DNA of 26,100 nt, taken from assembly GCA_024641445.1 (NCBI GenBank), contig JAHEDA010000006.1:1-26100 (forward strand). The letters run 5' to 3'. Under the pieces are notes generated by a model. The model was given only the letters and a program-made list of their open reading frames with translations. It did no database searches and was not told where the DNA came from. Of this stretch, positions 14,627 through 21,826 are shown one piece after another. The position numbers were made by a program, and so were the translations under genes. Positions within the stretch are counted from its first letter, which is position 1; every line of letters starts with the position of its first letter. Source of the stretch: Gammaproteobacteria bacterium (GTDB lineage Bacteria; Pseudomonadota; Gammaproteobacteria; UBA6429; Thiohalophilaceae).

Positions 14627-16066
14627 TTATTTTACTATAAAGAGAGAGGCATATTGCCCTCGCAGCAATTGTAATTTTGCACGATTCTTTGCCAGCTCAT
14701 TAAGTCTGGCCTTGAGCGCCACATCAGCAGATTGCAAGTCATTCTCGAACTGAACTATCAAATTGGTTGCTACTCGTCCGGCTCGATATTCATGCATGCC
14801 TTCTTCATATTTTTGTTTTTCCTTATCAAGGCGATTACGGTAGTGATCAACCGCCTTTTCCAATTCAGAAATGGATTGATACAAAGAACTCACCTCATAC
14901 TTAAGATTTGACTCTATATCTTTAAGCTGTTCTTGTGCGATAGTCCGGTCTTTCATTGCACGCATAACCCCGGCATCCTGACCACGCTTATCCATCGCGA
15001 TGCGATATTCGAGACTAAGCTTGGCGGCATAGTCCGTTTGATTCAGAGTTCCATTTGTCAGGGTTCCGGTACGGGTCCTGGAACCAACACTCACTAACAT
15101 ATCCAGCGTATCCTTATTGTTATCACGCTGGAGCTGCAACTGCGCATCACTCGCACTCAATTGTGAGAGTTGTATTTTTCGCTCAGGACTAGAGGCCAGC
15201 ACATCCGTTAGAATGCGCTGGTATTCAGGTGTGGATTCGAATTGATTCTCCTCCAGAGAGGAAAGGCTCAGCTGATTTTCAGCGGCGTGCCGTAGCAATC
15301 GATTCATCTCGGTCCGCATCGTATTCCAACTTACTGCGAGGTCGCGCCGACTTGCGATAGCCGTCTCTTCCTGTGCTTGTATCTGATACAAATCACGTTT
15401 TTCACTCAACCCAAGATGCAAGTTTCGTTCAGTGAATTCACGCAGCCGCTGCACACGAGTAATTTGATCATCCGCCGCAGCGATCTGAGTCTGCATCTGT
15501 ACCGCATTGAAATAGAGGTCAATTAATTGCTTGGCAAGCGCCTGTTGCTGTGATCTTTTTTGTGCCGAAGCTATCTGGAGACTTGCATCTGCAGAGAGTA
15601 AACCTTGATGAAACTCAGCACCGTCTCCACCGCGTTTGAGCGGGACTCGATAATAAAGATCCATGTTCAAGCCTTGCGATGGATTCGGTAAAGAAGAGAT
15701 TATATTTATTTGTTCATTATCATAGCTATACGAACCTGAGAGTCCCCAGGTGCTCCCTGATTCAAGTTTCTTTTCCAGTTTACCATTCAGGTCAATACGA
15801 TCACTGGGGCTGCCAAACATCGATACGTCATGTGAGGTCCCGGCAGTTCCAGCGGCCTGCCAGCCCATGGTACTTTCAATGCTGTCTCTCTGTAATCTCG
15901 CCTGCTCCTCACGTAAGCCAGCGATTACAATACTTGATGACTCAGGAATCGCCTGGGCAAGAAACTGTTCCAGCGTCAGCCCCTGTGCCGCGACCCCTCC
16001 CTGTGAATACAGTATTGTCGCCAAGAACAACAGCACATACTGATGCTTTTGATCCATTTTTTTCAT
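14627..16066 (-). CDS. TolC-like outer-membrane efflux factor
   Basis: A 479-aa outer-membrane channel of the OEP/TolC family. A signal peptide ends near residue 28 (GGVAA followed by QG). The mature part shows the usual start LTLEQFLAQAIPESSSIVIAGLREEQA, beta-strand segments rich in Gly, Ser and Asp (GKLEKKLESGSTWGLSGSYSYD), and two long coiled-coil regions (for example QIAAADDQITRVQRLREFTERNL and SLYQSISELEKAVDHYRNRLDKEKQKYEEG). The second coiled coil is the TolC signature region, with MHEYRAGRVATNLIVQFENDL. Its ATG overlaps the tetR stop in the arrangement ATGA, so it is translated from the same message as the regulator. It probably pairs with the RND pump directly downstream. Confidence 0.88.
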   Translation of the reverse strand: MKKMDQKHQYVLLFLATILYSQGGVAAQGLTLEQFLAQAIPESSSIVIAGLREEQARLQRDSIESTMGWQAAGTAGTSHDVSMFGSPSDRIDLNGKLEKKLESGSTWGLSGSYSYDNEQINIISSLPNPSQGLNMDLYYRVPLKRGGDGAEFHQGLLSADASLQIASAQKRSQQQALAKQLIDLYFNAVQMQTQIAAADDQITRVQRLREFTERNLHLGLSEKRDLYQIQAQEETAIASRRDLAVSWNTMRTEMNRLLRHAAENQLSLSSLEENQFESTPEYQRILTDVLASSPERKIQLSQLSASDAQLQLQRDNNKDTLDMLVSVGSRTRTGTLTNGTLNQTDYAAKLSLEYRIAMDKRGQDAGVMRAMKDRTIAQEQLKDIESNLKYEVSSLYQSISELEKAVDHYRNRLDKEKQKYEEGMHEYRAGRVATNLIVQFENDLQSADVALKARLNELAKNRAKLQLLRGQYASLFIVK

Positions 16067-16698
16067 CTTTTAGTTACCATTCCGTTCAGAATCAGCTCCA
16101 TGTGTGCCCTTTGGTATCGATCATTTTCGAAGGCTGTGTCATAGATGCCAAGTGAATGCTGCAATACCACTGGAAAAACTACGGCAGAGAGAATGACACG
16201 TGCTACGCCTTCGGCATCACACTCAATGAACTCTCCCGCAGCAATTCCACGTTGAATGACGGTCGTGAGGAGGCGCCTCACGCGTGCCACGACATTTTTG
16301 ACGTAGTACTCTGCCAAGTCAGGAAAATTCCCCGACTCCGAAATCAATAATTTCGGGAGCCCTGACAAGCTGGTCTTCCCTATCATTTTCCACCATCCCA
16401 AAATGAGTTGTTGTAACAAATTGTTACACGGACCCTGGTATGCATTGACCTCATGCTCAGCATTCTGTACCAAGGGTACGACCATCTCTTCCACCAGGCG
16501 CTTAAACAGCGCCTCTTTGTTTTCGAAATAGAGATAGAGCGTCCCCTTCGAGATTCCAGCGTGCCGTGCAACATCTTCCAGGCGGGTGGCACTAAAGCCC
16601 TTCTCGACAAATAGAACCAATGCCGATTCCAGAATATGGTTGGCTCGGTGCTCTTTTTGTGCGCGGGTCTTGGCTGGGCTGATGTGGTTGAAGTGCAT
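16063..16698 (-). CDS. TetR/AcrR-family repressor of the efflux operon
   Basis: A 211-aa transcription factor. The N-terminal DNA-binding domain spans about 15-65 with the helix-turn-helix FSATRLEDVARHAGISKGTLYLYFENKEALF; the C-terminal ligand and dimerisation domain (about 75-205) is variable as usual. It is the first gene of the operon tetR - outer-membrane factor - RND pump, overlapping the next gene by 4 bp. A perfect palindrome lies 7 bp before its start codon and just after a good promoter, so the protein very likely represses its own operon and is released by a pump substrate. No strong Shine-Dalgarno sequence is seen; the end of the palindrome provides GCGAG. Confidence 0.92.
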   Translation of the reverse strand: MHFNHISPAKTRAQKEHRANHILESALVLFVEKGFSATRLEDVARHAGISKGTLYLYFENKEALFKRLVEEMVVPLVQNAEHEVNAYQGPCNNLLQQLILGWWKMIGKTSLSGLPKLLISESGNFPDLAEYYVKNVVARVRRLLTTVIQRGIAAGEFIECDAEGVARVILSAVVFPVVLQHSLGIYDTAFENDRYQRAHMELILNGMVTKR

Positions 16699-16705
16699 GA
16701 TTACT

Positions 16706-16729
16706 CGCTGACTGACTGGTCAGTCAGCG
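16706..16729. promoter_or_regulatory. Palindromic operator of the TetR-regulated efflux operon
   Basis: Perfect inverted repeat with 11-bp arms CGCTGACTGAC and GTCAGTCAGCG around a central TG, 24 bp in all. It starts directly next to the -10 hexamer, covers the expected transcription start, and ends 7 bp before the tetR ATG. Size, symmetry and placement are those of TetR-family operators, and the repeated TGAC core suggests one or two dimers may bind. Confidence 0.85.
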
Positions 16730-16757
16730 ATATTACCTGATGCCATCTAGACGTCAA
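16730..16757 (-). promoter_or_regulatory. Sigma-70 type promoter of the tetR-efflux operon
   Basis: Reading the minus strand, TTGACG (16757-16752) is separated by 16 bp from TAATAT (16735-16730). Both hexamers are close to consensus, and the predicted start falls inside the adjoining 24-bp palindrome. Identified by eye only. Confidence 0.65.
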
Positions 16758-16801
16758 GGCCTAAAGACCTGACTCATTACATAGCTATCTTATGAGGGAG
16801 A

Positions 16802-18049
16802 TTATTTGTTACTGCTACCAACGGGGGGTTTGTAGGCGAGTACATTGCTATTTTCATCCCCGAAGGTGTCCTCTTCCACACCATCCAGGTCACCCTTCAG
16901 GTACTGAAATTCATACTCACCTATCGAGAATTTGGACCCGTGCCGCAGCATCATGATATCCACCGGCTGCGAATTCACGAAGGTACCATTGGTGCTATTC
17001 AGGTCGCGCAGATAGGCCTCGCCCGAGTTGTTGAGAACCTGGGCATGGTGGCGACTCGCCTTCTTGTCGTTTATCTGGATGTCATTGGAGACGTGCCGTC
17101 CAATATGGACATATTCCTTATTCACGAGGTACACACCAGACATCTTACCCCTGAGGGTGATCACCAGTTTCTGGTTATCCTCGGGTGTGACGTTCCAATC
17201 CTGTTCCGCACGGAACTGCTGGTTGAAGCGCTGCGCATAGGGCTTCCATTGCAATTCCTTCACCGCTCTCAGAATAATATCCGCACCGATCTCACGGACC
17301 TCATCCACAAATGCAGTGGTCAACGCATAGTCACCAAGGATATTGATCAGACGAGGACGCCCACCGCTGTATTCGTGTATCAAAGGAGTGGCTTCCGGCA
17401 GAAAACAGACATTGTCATGGTAAGCACCGGCAATCGCCAGACGATGATTAATGTAATCGAAGGTCTCCTGCTCATTCAGGGCCCGAATATGGAAACGCAG
17501 GCGAACACGCTGCACCAACTGCTCAAGGTCTGGCGCCGCCAGGGTGGAGTTGAGTTCGGGCTGTCCCACCAAAATCACATTCAATATCTTGTCATTACCA
17601 TCCTGAATATCAGACAGGAGCCGTATTTCCTCCAGAATATCTTTGCTCAGATTCTGGGCCTCATCAATGATGAGGATTACCTTCTTACCCTCGGCATATT
17701 TCTCGCGGAAGAAGGTGCTTAGCTTGTCCAGTAACTCAACTTTATTAGGGCTAAAGAGCCTGTATCCGAATTCGACCAGGATCGATTGCAAAAACTCTAC
17801 TTCGGTAAGGCGGGTCTGGTGGATACGCGCAACAACGGTATCACGGCCAAGATTATTCAATGCATCATGCAGTAATGTGGTCTTACCAGAGCCAATCTCA
17901 CCGGTAACGACGATGATGCTGTCCTGAATGTGCAGGGCATATTCAATGTATGCCTTAACGCGGGCGTGGGACTCCGTCAAAAAGAGAAATTTGGGGTCCG
18001 AGGTCAATCGAAATGGGTGTTCACGTAACCCAAAGAATTCCATATACAT
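16802..18049 (-). CDS. ExeA-type AAA ATPase with C-terminal FHA domain
   Basis: A 415-aa protein. The N-terminus MYMEFFGLREHPFRLTSDPKF is the hallmark of the ExeA/GspA-like AAA family. Walker A is GEIGSGKTT (50-58) and Walker B VILIIDEAQNL (124-133); a sensor region with GQPEL and an arginine-rich GRPRLINIL follow, typical for the family. Residues about 294-385 form an FHA domain: IGRHVSNDIQIND (316-328), SRHHA (332-336) and LNSTNGTFVNS (350-360). ExeA proteins usually end in a peptidoglycan-binding domain or none; here it is replaced by a phosphothreonine reader. No membrane helix is seen. AGGAG eight bases before the ATG supports the start. Likely a regulated ATPase of a secretion, pilus or envelope complex; the exact role is unknown. 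Confidence 0.9.
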   Translation of the reverse strand: MYMEFFGLREHPFRLTSDPKFLFLTESHARVKAYIEYALHIQDSIIVVTGEIGSGKTTLLHDALNNLGRDTVVARIHQTRLTEVEFLQSILVEFGYRLFSPNKVELLDKLSTFFREKYAEGKKVILIIDEAQNLSKDILEEIRLLSDIQDGNDKILNVILVGQPELNSTLAAPDLEQLVQRVRLRFHIRALNEQETFDYINHRLAIAGAYHDNVCFLPEATPLIHEYSGGRPRLINILGDYALTTAFVDEVREIGADIILRAVKELQWKPYAQRFNQQFRAEQDWNVTPEDNQKLVITLRGKMSGVYLVNKEYVHIGRHVSNDIQINDKKASRHHAQVLNNSGEAYLRDLNSTNGTFVNSQPVDIMMLRHGSKFSIGEYEFQYLKGDLDGVEEDTFGDENSNVLAYKPPVGSSNK

Positions 18050-18122
18050 GTGAAAAGCTCCTAAATATCGAGATGGCCCGCAACACTCAAAATACGCGAT
18101 TCATGGCCTAATGATGGGGACA

Positions 18123-18150
18123 ATTATATGCGAAATTAGAGGGCTTGTAA
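18123..18150 (-). promoter_or_regulatory. Candidate promoter of the ExeA-FHA gene
   Basis: On the minus strand TTACAA (18150-18145) and a perfect TATAAT (18128-18123) are spaced by 16 bp, leaving a leader of about 65 nt to the ATG at 18049. The -10 is consensus and the -35 is moderate. Confidence 0.5.
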
Positions 18151-18188
18151 GTGGGGATTTTCCTACAAGCGAGTAACAATTGAAGCAT

Positions 18189-18221
18189 AAAAATCGCCCG
18201 GTAACACGATGTTACCGGGCG
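18189..18221 (-). terminator. Rho-independent terminator after the DUF4395-rhodanese gene
   Basis: Perfect 11-bp stem CGCCCGGTAAC (18195-18205) and GTTACCGGGCG (18211-18221) with a 5-nt loop. On the minus strand it is followed at once by ATTTTTATG, so it terminates transcripts coming from the gene ending at 18258. Confidence 0.85.
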
Positions 18222-18257
18222 AATATGACGATACCCTGACGGAAGGGCGGGACCGGA

Positions 18258-19034
18258 TCAGGCTGTCGCAATAGCCTGAGCACGGCCGAAGGCACCGAGA
18301 TTGTGGATATTCTCTAATCCAGCCATTTTCAGCTTCTCAGTCGCAATGAAGCTGCGGGTCCCACTGTTGCAGAAAAGCAGATTCACACCATCGCGAAAGG
18401 TCGGCAGATGCTGATCCAGCTCTTCCAGGGGCAAATTAAGCGCCCCGGGAATGCTCTCACGCGCAAACTCATTTGGACTCCGCACATCGACCAGACGCGC
18501 CCCCGCCGTCAACATCTGCTTGGCCTTGGCCTCGTCCAGGGGTACCTGCCAACGCCCCATCAAACGCATCAGCCCCTCATACATCCATGACAGGGTACAG
18601 AAGTGGGTAGAAATCACGATGGCTTGCAGTACCATCAGGGAGCCGCCGACCACATAGGCCGCCACAGGCAGTCCTAACAGAAAGAATATCCCGGCGATGA
18701 CATTCATCACCCCGGCGGAAAGACAGGCCAGACGACGTTGGAAGGGGTTCTCCGGCAGAGCCACTGCATGAAACGGTTTACGGATGACATGGTTGTACAA
18801 AAGGTCCATGGGGTGTGCCGCCGGTGCAAAAAAGGCCCACATACCGAGGGCCGCCACCGCAAACAGCAGATACGGCATCTGATTGACGAGCCCGTAGAGC
18901 GCCAGCAGTGAACAAGACGCCGGAGTAAATCGGAGCCCCCACTCAAGTTGCCTTAACTCTTCCGGGCTATAGCGCTGAAATCCCTGCTGAAACAGACTCC
19001 GCTGCTGAAAAGACAAATCACAAGACTTGCTCAT
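18258..19034 (-). CDS. Membrane protein DUF4395 fused to rhodanese domain
   Basis: A 258-aa protein. Residues about 35-155 match the DUF4395 type: hydrophobic segments near 40-50, 54-70, 105-122 and 124-145, with HPMDLLYNHVIRKPF and an NPFQRRLAC segment typical of the family. Residues about 165-255 are a rhodanese domain with the active loop CNSGTRS (Cys222 to Ser228), competent for persulfide transfer. The fusion points to sulfane-sulfur handling at the membrane. The ATG at 19034 is chosen because AGGAG is about 10 bases upstream; another ATG 7 bases earlier is out of frame and too close. The gene stands alone, with its own terminator and an AT-rich palindrome over its promoter. Neighbouring metabolism does not explain it. 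Confidence 0.88.
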   Translation of the reverse strand: MSKSCDLSFQQRSLFQQGFQRYSPEELRQLEWGLRFTPASCSLLALYGLVNQMPYLLFAVAALGMWAFFAPAAHPMDLLYNHVIRKPFHAVALPENPFQRRLACLSAGVMNVIAGIFFLLGLPVAAYVVGGSLMVLQAIVISTHFCTLSWMYEGLMRLMGRWQVPLDEAKAKQMLTAGARLVDVRSPNEFARESIPGALNLPLEELDQHLPTFRDGVNLLFCNSGTRSFIATEKLKMAGLENIHNLGAFGRAQAIATA

Positions 19035-19074
19035 TGCTCATACTCTCCTGACTGGACGAAAAAACGGGCTAATA

Positions 19075-19092
19075 TATTAGCATAAGCTAATA
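19075..19092. promoter_or_regulatory. AT-rich palindromic operator upstream of the rhodanese gene
   Basis: Perfect inverted repeat TATTAGCATAAGCTAATA (7-bp arms, 4-bp centre). On the minus strand it overlaps a candidate -10 TAATAT (19079-19074) with TTGCCA (19104-19099) 19 bp upstream. Short AT-rich palindromes of this kind are bound by ArsR-family dimers, including the sulfur-responsive BigR/SqrR/YgaV group that controls rhodanese-type genes; no such regulator is in the window. Confidence 0.55.
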
Positions 19093-19237
19093 CTATGGTG
19101 GCAAGCCCACGTAAGGCTCGCAACTGTGTCGGCCTACACAACACGATACAACCACTCTGGTGTTATGCATGAAGCTACGCCTGATTTTCGGATGTTTGAT
19201 GCAATATGCGCATCGCGTTCGTGCACACATGATTACA

Positions 19238-19256
19238 TTGCACAGTGATTGTGCAA
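19238..19256. promoter_or_regulatory. Inverted repeat upstream of gnd-zwf, possible operator
   Basis: TTGCACA and TGTGCAA flank a 5-bp centre, a perfect 19-bp interrupted palindrome 95 bp before the gnd start. A related half site (GTGCACACATGATT) lies about 18 bp upstream. It does not match the HexR, CRP or FNR sites I know, so the regulator is unknown. Confidence 0.45.
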
Positions 19257-19350
19257 GATTTACATACCTCAAAGAGAAATAAAATAATTGGTTTGCATTT
19301 GCGGCGAATTACTGGCTAGTCTTAATCAACGCTAGGGAGAGACAGGTACT

Positions 19351-20280
19351 ATGAGCAAACAAGCTACTATCGCCATCATCGGTCTCGGACGTATGGGAGC
19401 CAACATGGCCAGACGTCTACAGCGCGGTGGTATGCAGGTGGTAGGCTTTAATCGTAGTGATGCGGTAACACAAACACTTGCGAAAGAGACCGGGCTGACT
19501 GCGGCCAGCAGTCTTCAAGATGCGGTGCTACAGCTCAGTCCAAAACGCCTCGTATGGCTGATGTTGCCCAGCGGTGAGCCGACTGAAAATGCCTTACAGG
19601 AACTGACAACCAGGTTAGCGCCTGGCGATGTCGTCATCGATGGCGGGAATGCCAACTACCTCGATAGCCAGCGGCGCGCCCAACTGCTCGCACAACATCA
19701 GATCGGCTTTATCGATGCAGGTACCTCCGGGGGTGTCTGGGGACTGGAGAATGGGTATTGCCTCATGGTCGGGGGCGAGCAGCGCGATGTTGCTCAATTA
19801 GAACCTGTACTCAAGCTACTCGCCCCCGCGCCGGATCGGGGCTGGGCCCATGTTGGCCCGGTAGGCGCAGGCCACTTTACCAAGATGATTCACAATGGCA
19901 TCGAATACGGCATGATGCAGGCCTACGCCGAGGGCTTTGCCCTATTAAAAGGTAAGACCGAATTTAACCTCGACCTGGCCCAGATCAGCGAGCTCTGGCG
20001 TCATAGCTCGGTGGTAAGAAGCTGGTTACTCGACCTCACTGCTGGTTTCCTCAAGCAAGACCAGAAGCTTGAGGCGATTGCACCCTTCGTCGCGGATTCG
20101 GGTGAAGGTCGCTGGACCGTAGATGAGAGTATCCGCCAGGGGACATCTACCCCCGTGCTGGCGCTGGCACTGTATATGCGTTTTGCCAGCCAGGATAAAG
20201 AAGGCTACGGCAACCGCCTCCTCGCCATGATGCGTAACGCCTTTGGGGGACACCTCGTAAAGGACAAAACTGGTGATTGA
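19351..20280 (+). CDS. gnd: 6-phosphogluconate dehydrogenase, decarboxylating (short form)
   Basis: Oxidises 6-phosphogluconate to ribulose 5-phosphate and CO2 in the cytoplasm. The 309-aa protein is the short form (about 300 aa) rather than the 470-aa enzyme of enteric bacteria. The Rossmann fold opens with IGLGRMGANMARRL (10-23); VIDGGNANYLDSQRR and GTSGGVWGLENGYCLMVGG bind substrate, and GHFTKMIHNGIEYGMMQAYAEGF contains the catalytic Lys and the family signature. After the second strand the sequence reads GFNRSDA; Arg-Ser there favours NADP over NAD, whereas many short enzymes have Asp and use NAD, so cofactor choice is worth testing. GGGAGA lies before the ATG. The gene overlaps zwf by 8 bp. 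Confidence 0.95.
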   Translation: MSKQATIAIIGLGRMGANMARRLQRGGMQVVGFNRSDAVTQTLAKETGLTAASSLQDAVLQLSPKRLVWLMLPSGEPTENALQELTTRLAPGDVVIDGGNANYLDSQRRAQLLAQHQIGFIDAGTSGGVWGLENGYCLMVGGEQRDVAQLEPVLKLLAPAPDRGWAHVGPVGAGHFTKMIHNGIEYGMMQAYAEGFALLKGKTEFNLDLAQISELWRHSSVVRSWLLDLTAGFLKQDQKLEAIAPFVADSGEGRWTVDESIRQGTSTPVLALALYMRFASQDKEGYGNRLLAMMRNAFGGHLVKDKTGD

Positions 20281-21751
20281 CCCCTGCACCTTCATCGTAT
20301 TTGGCGCCACCGGACACCTCTCGCGCAATAAACTTCTTCCTGCGATTTATCACCTGGAAGAGGCCGGCCGACTCCCCGCCGACATGGCCCTTATCGGTGT
20401 CAGTCGCCGCGATGCTAGTGACAACAGTTGGCGAGAGCAGGTGGTGGAGCTCCTCACACAAAAGGCCCGCGGGGGTATTAAACAGGCCGTACTAGACCGC
20501 CTCTCCTCTCGCATGCATCTTATTACTGCCGATATGGAAGACCCGGAGTCGTTACGACAGTTAAAAGAGCGTATCGACACCGACGCTACACTGCCGAAGA
20601 ATCTGGTCTTCTACATGGCCATCCCCCCCTCGCATTATTCACGTGTCGCACAAGCCCTCGCCACCGCCGGCCTGAATATAGAGAATGGGGGTTGGAGACG
20701 CCTGGTTATCGAGAAACCCTTCGGCTTTGATAGCGAGAGTGCGCAGATTTTGGACGACAGCCTGCACCGCCACTTCCGCGAGGAGCAAATTTTCCGCATC
20801 GATCACTATCTTGGCAAAGGAATGGTGCAGAACGTGTTGGTGTTTCGTTTCGCCAACCTTATGCTCGAGCCGCTGTGGAATCGCAACTACATCGACCACG
20901 TGCAGATCACCCACTCCGAGACCCAGGGCATCGCCGGACGTGCCGCCTTCTATGATGGTGTTGGTGCCATGCGCGACATGATCCAGAGTCACCTGCTACA
21001 GATGCTCACCCTGGTTGCTATGGAACCCCCGGCAACCCTCGACCCCGAGTCTCTGCGTGACGAGAAGGTGAAGGTCCTCAAATCTATTCGCCCCATCTCC
21101 AAGCGCGCCGTCAACGCCCACGCCTTTCGCGCGCAATACTCGCCCGGTACGGTTAAAGGCGAGAAGGTCGCCGGGTACCTGCAAGAGGAAGGTATCGCGG
21201 CACATAGCACTACCGAGACCTATGCCTCCCTCAAACTGTATATCGATAACTGGCGTTGGCGTGATGTACCGTTTTATCTGCGCACCGGCAAGCGTCTGGC
21301 CAAGAACAGTTCGGTCATCGCCATCCGCTTCAAAAATCCGCCACAGCAATTGTTTCGCAAGACCCAGATCGAACAATTAAAACCCAATTGGGTACTGCTG
21401 GGAATTCAGCCCACCGAGTGCTTGCGCCTGGAATTACAGGTCAAGGAACCGGGGCTGGAACTGCTCACCCACACCACCCGCCTCGATGCCAGTTATTGTG
21501 GCGTCAATCAGTATGAACTCGATGCGTATGAGGCCCTGCTGCTGGATGTAATCGAAAACGACGCATCGCTCTTCCTGCGCTACGATGAGATCGCCTGGGC
21601 CTGGGACGTCGTTGACCCGATACTCAAGGTCTGGGACAGCGAACATGAGTTCATTCACACCTACCCCGCCGGCTCCTGGGGCCCGACCGAGGATACACGC
21701 CTGTTTGACCGCGAGGATCATAACTGGCGCAACTCGCTGGATGAAAGCTGA
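20273..21751 (+). CDS. zwf: Glucose-6-phosphate 1-dehydrogenase
   Basis: Oxidises glucose 6-phosphate to 6-phosphogluconolactone, the first step of the oxidative pentose phosphate pathway. The 492-aa length is standard. The nucleotide loop is FGATGHLSRNKLLPAIY (9-25), with His where most homologues have Asp in GATGDL. The active-site signature RIDHYLGKGMVQN is present, as is EKPFGFD upstream of it. Translation starts at a GTG (20273) inside the end of gnd, with AAGGA eight bases before it, so the two are co-expressed. A weak hairpin at the stop codon may end the message. Confidence 0.97.
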   Translation: MIDPCTFIVFGATGHLSRNKLLPAIYHLEEAGRLPADMALIGVSRRDASDNSWREQVVELLTQKARGGIKQAVLDRLSSRMHLITADMEDPESLRQLKERIDTDATLPKNLVFYMAIPPSHYSRVAQALATAGLNIENGGWRRLVIEKPFGFDSESAQILDDSLHRHFREEQIFRIDHYLGKGMVQNVLVFRFANLMLEPLWNRNYIDHVQITHSETQGIAGRAAFYDGVGAMRDMIQSHLLQMLTLVAMEPPATLDPESLRDEKVKVLKSIRPISKRAVNAHAFRAQYSPGTVKGEKVAGYLQEEGIAAHSTTETYASLKLYIDNWRWRDVPFYLRTGKRLAKNSSVIAIRFKNPPQQLFRKTQIEQLKPNWVLLGIQPTECLRLELQVKEPGLELLTHTTRLDASYCGVNQYELDAYEALLLDVIENDASLFLRYDEIAWAWDVVDPILKVWDSEHEFIHTYPAGSWGPTEDTRLFDREDHNWRNSLDES

Positions 21752-21777
21752 GCGTTTCATCCATCTACCAATTTTTT
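21740..21777 (+). terminator. Possible weak terminator after zwf
   Basis: GATGAAA (21740-21746) pairs with TTTCATC (21755-21761) across a short imperfect loop that includes the zwf stop, followed after about 10 bases by six T residues (21772-21777). The gap between stem and T run and the low GC make it uncertain. Confidence 0.3.
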
Positions 21778-21826
21778 ATCTACAGTAATTTGAAGTGGAT
21801 CATTGGTATAACAAACATATATACGT

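Larger units (their letters stand above)
19035..19350. other. Divergent intergenic region between rhodanese gene and gnd
   Basis: 316 bp without a convincing gene. It carries an AT-rich palindrome near the rhodanese gene, a TTGCACA/TGTGCAA palindrome nearer gnd, and GGGAGA before the gnd start codon as probable ribosome site. No single clear -35/-10 pair for gnd stands out. Confidence 0.6.

Noticed and set aside
16940..17722. A 260-codon open frame on the plus strand opposite the ExeA-FHA gene
   Set aside because: The minus strand encodes a full AAA-FHA protein with all motifs; the plus frame has no recognisable domain and arises as a shadow.
19165..19248. 27-codon plus-strand frame in the gap before gnd
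   Set aside because: No ribosome site, no recognisable leader-peptide character, and it overlaps the likely regulatory palindrome.
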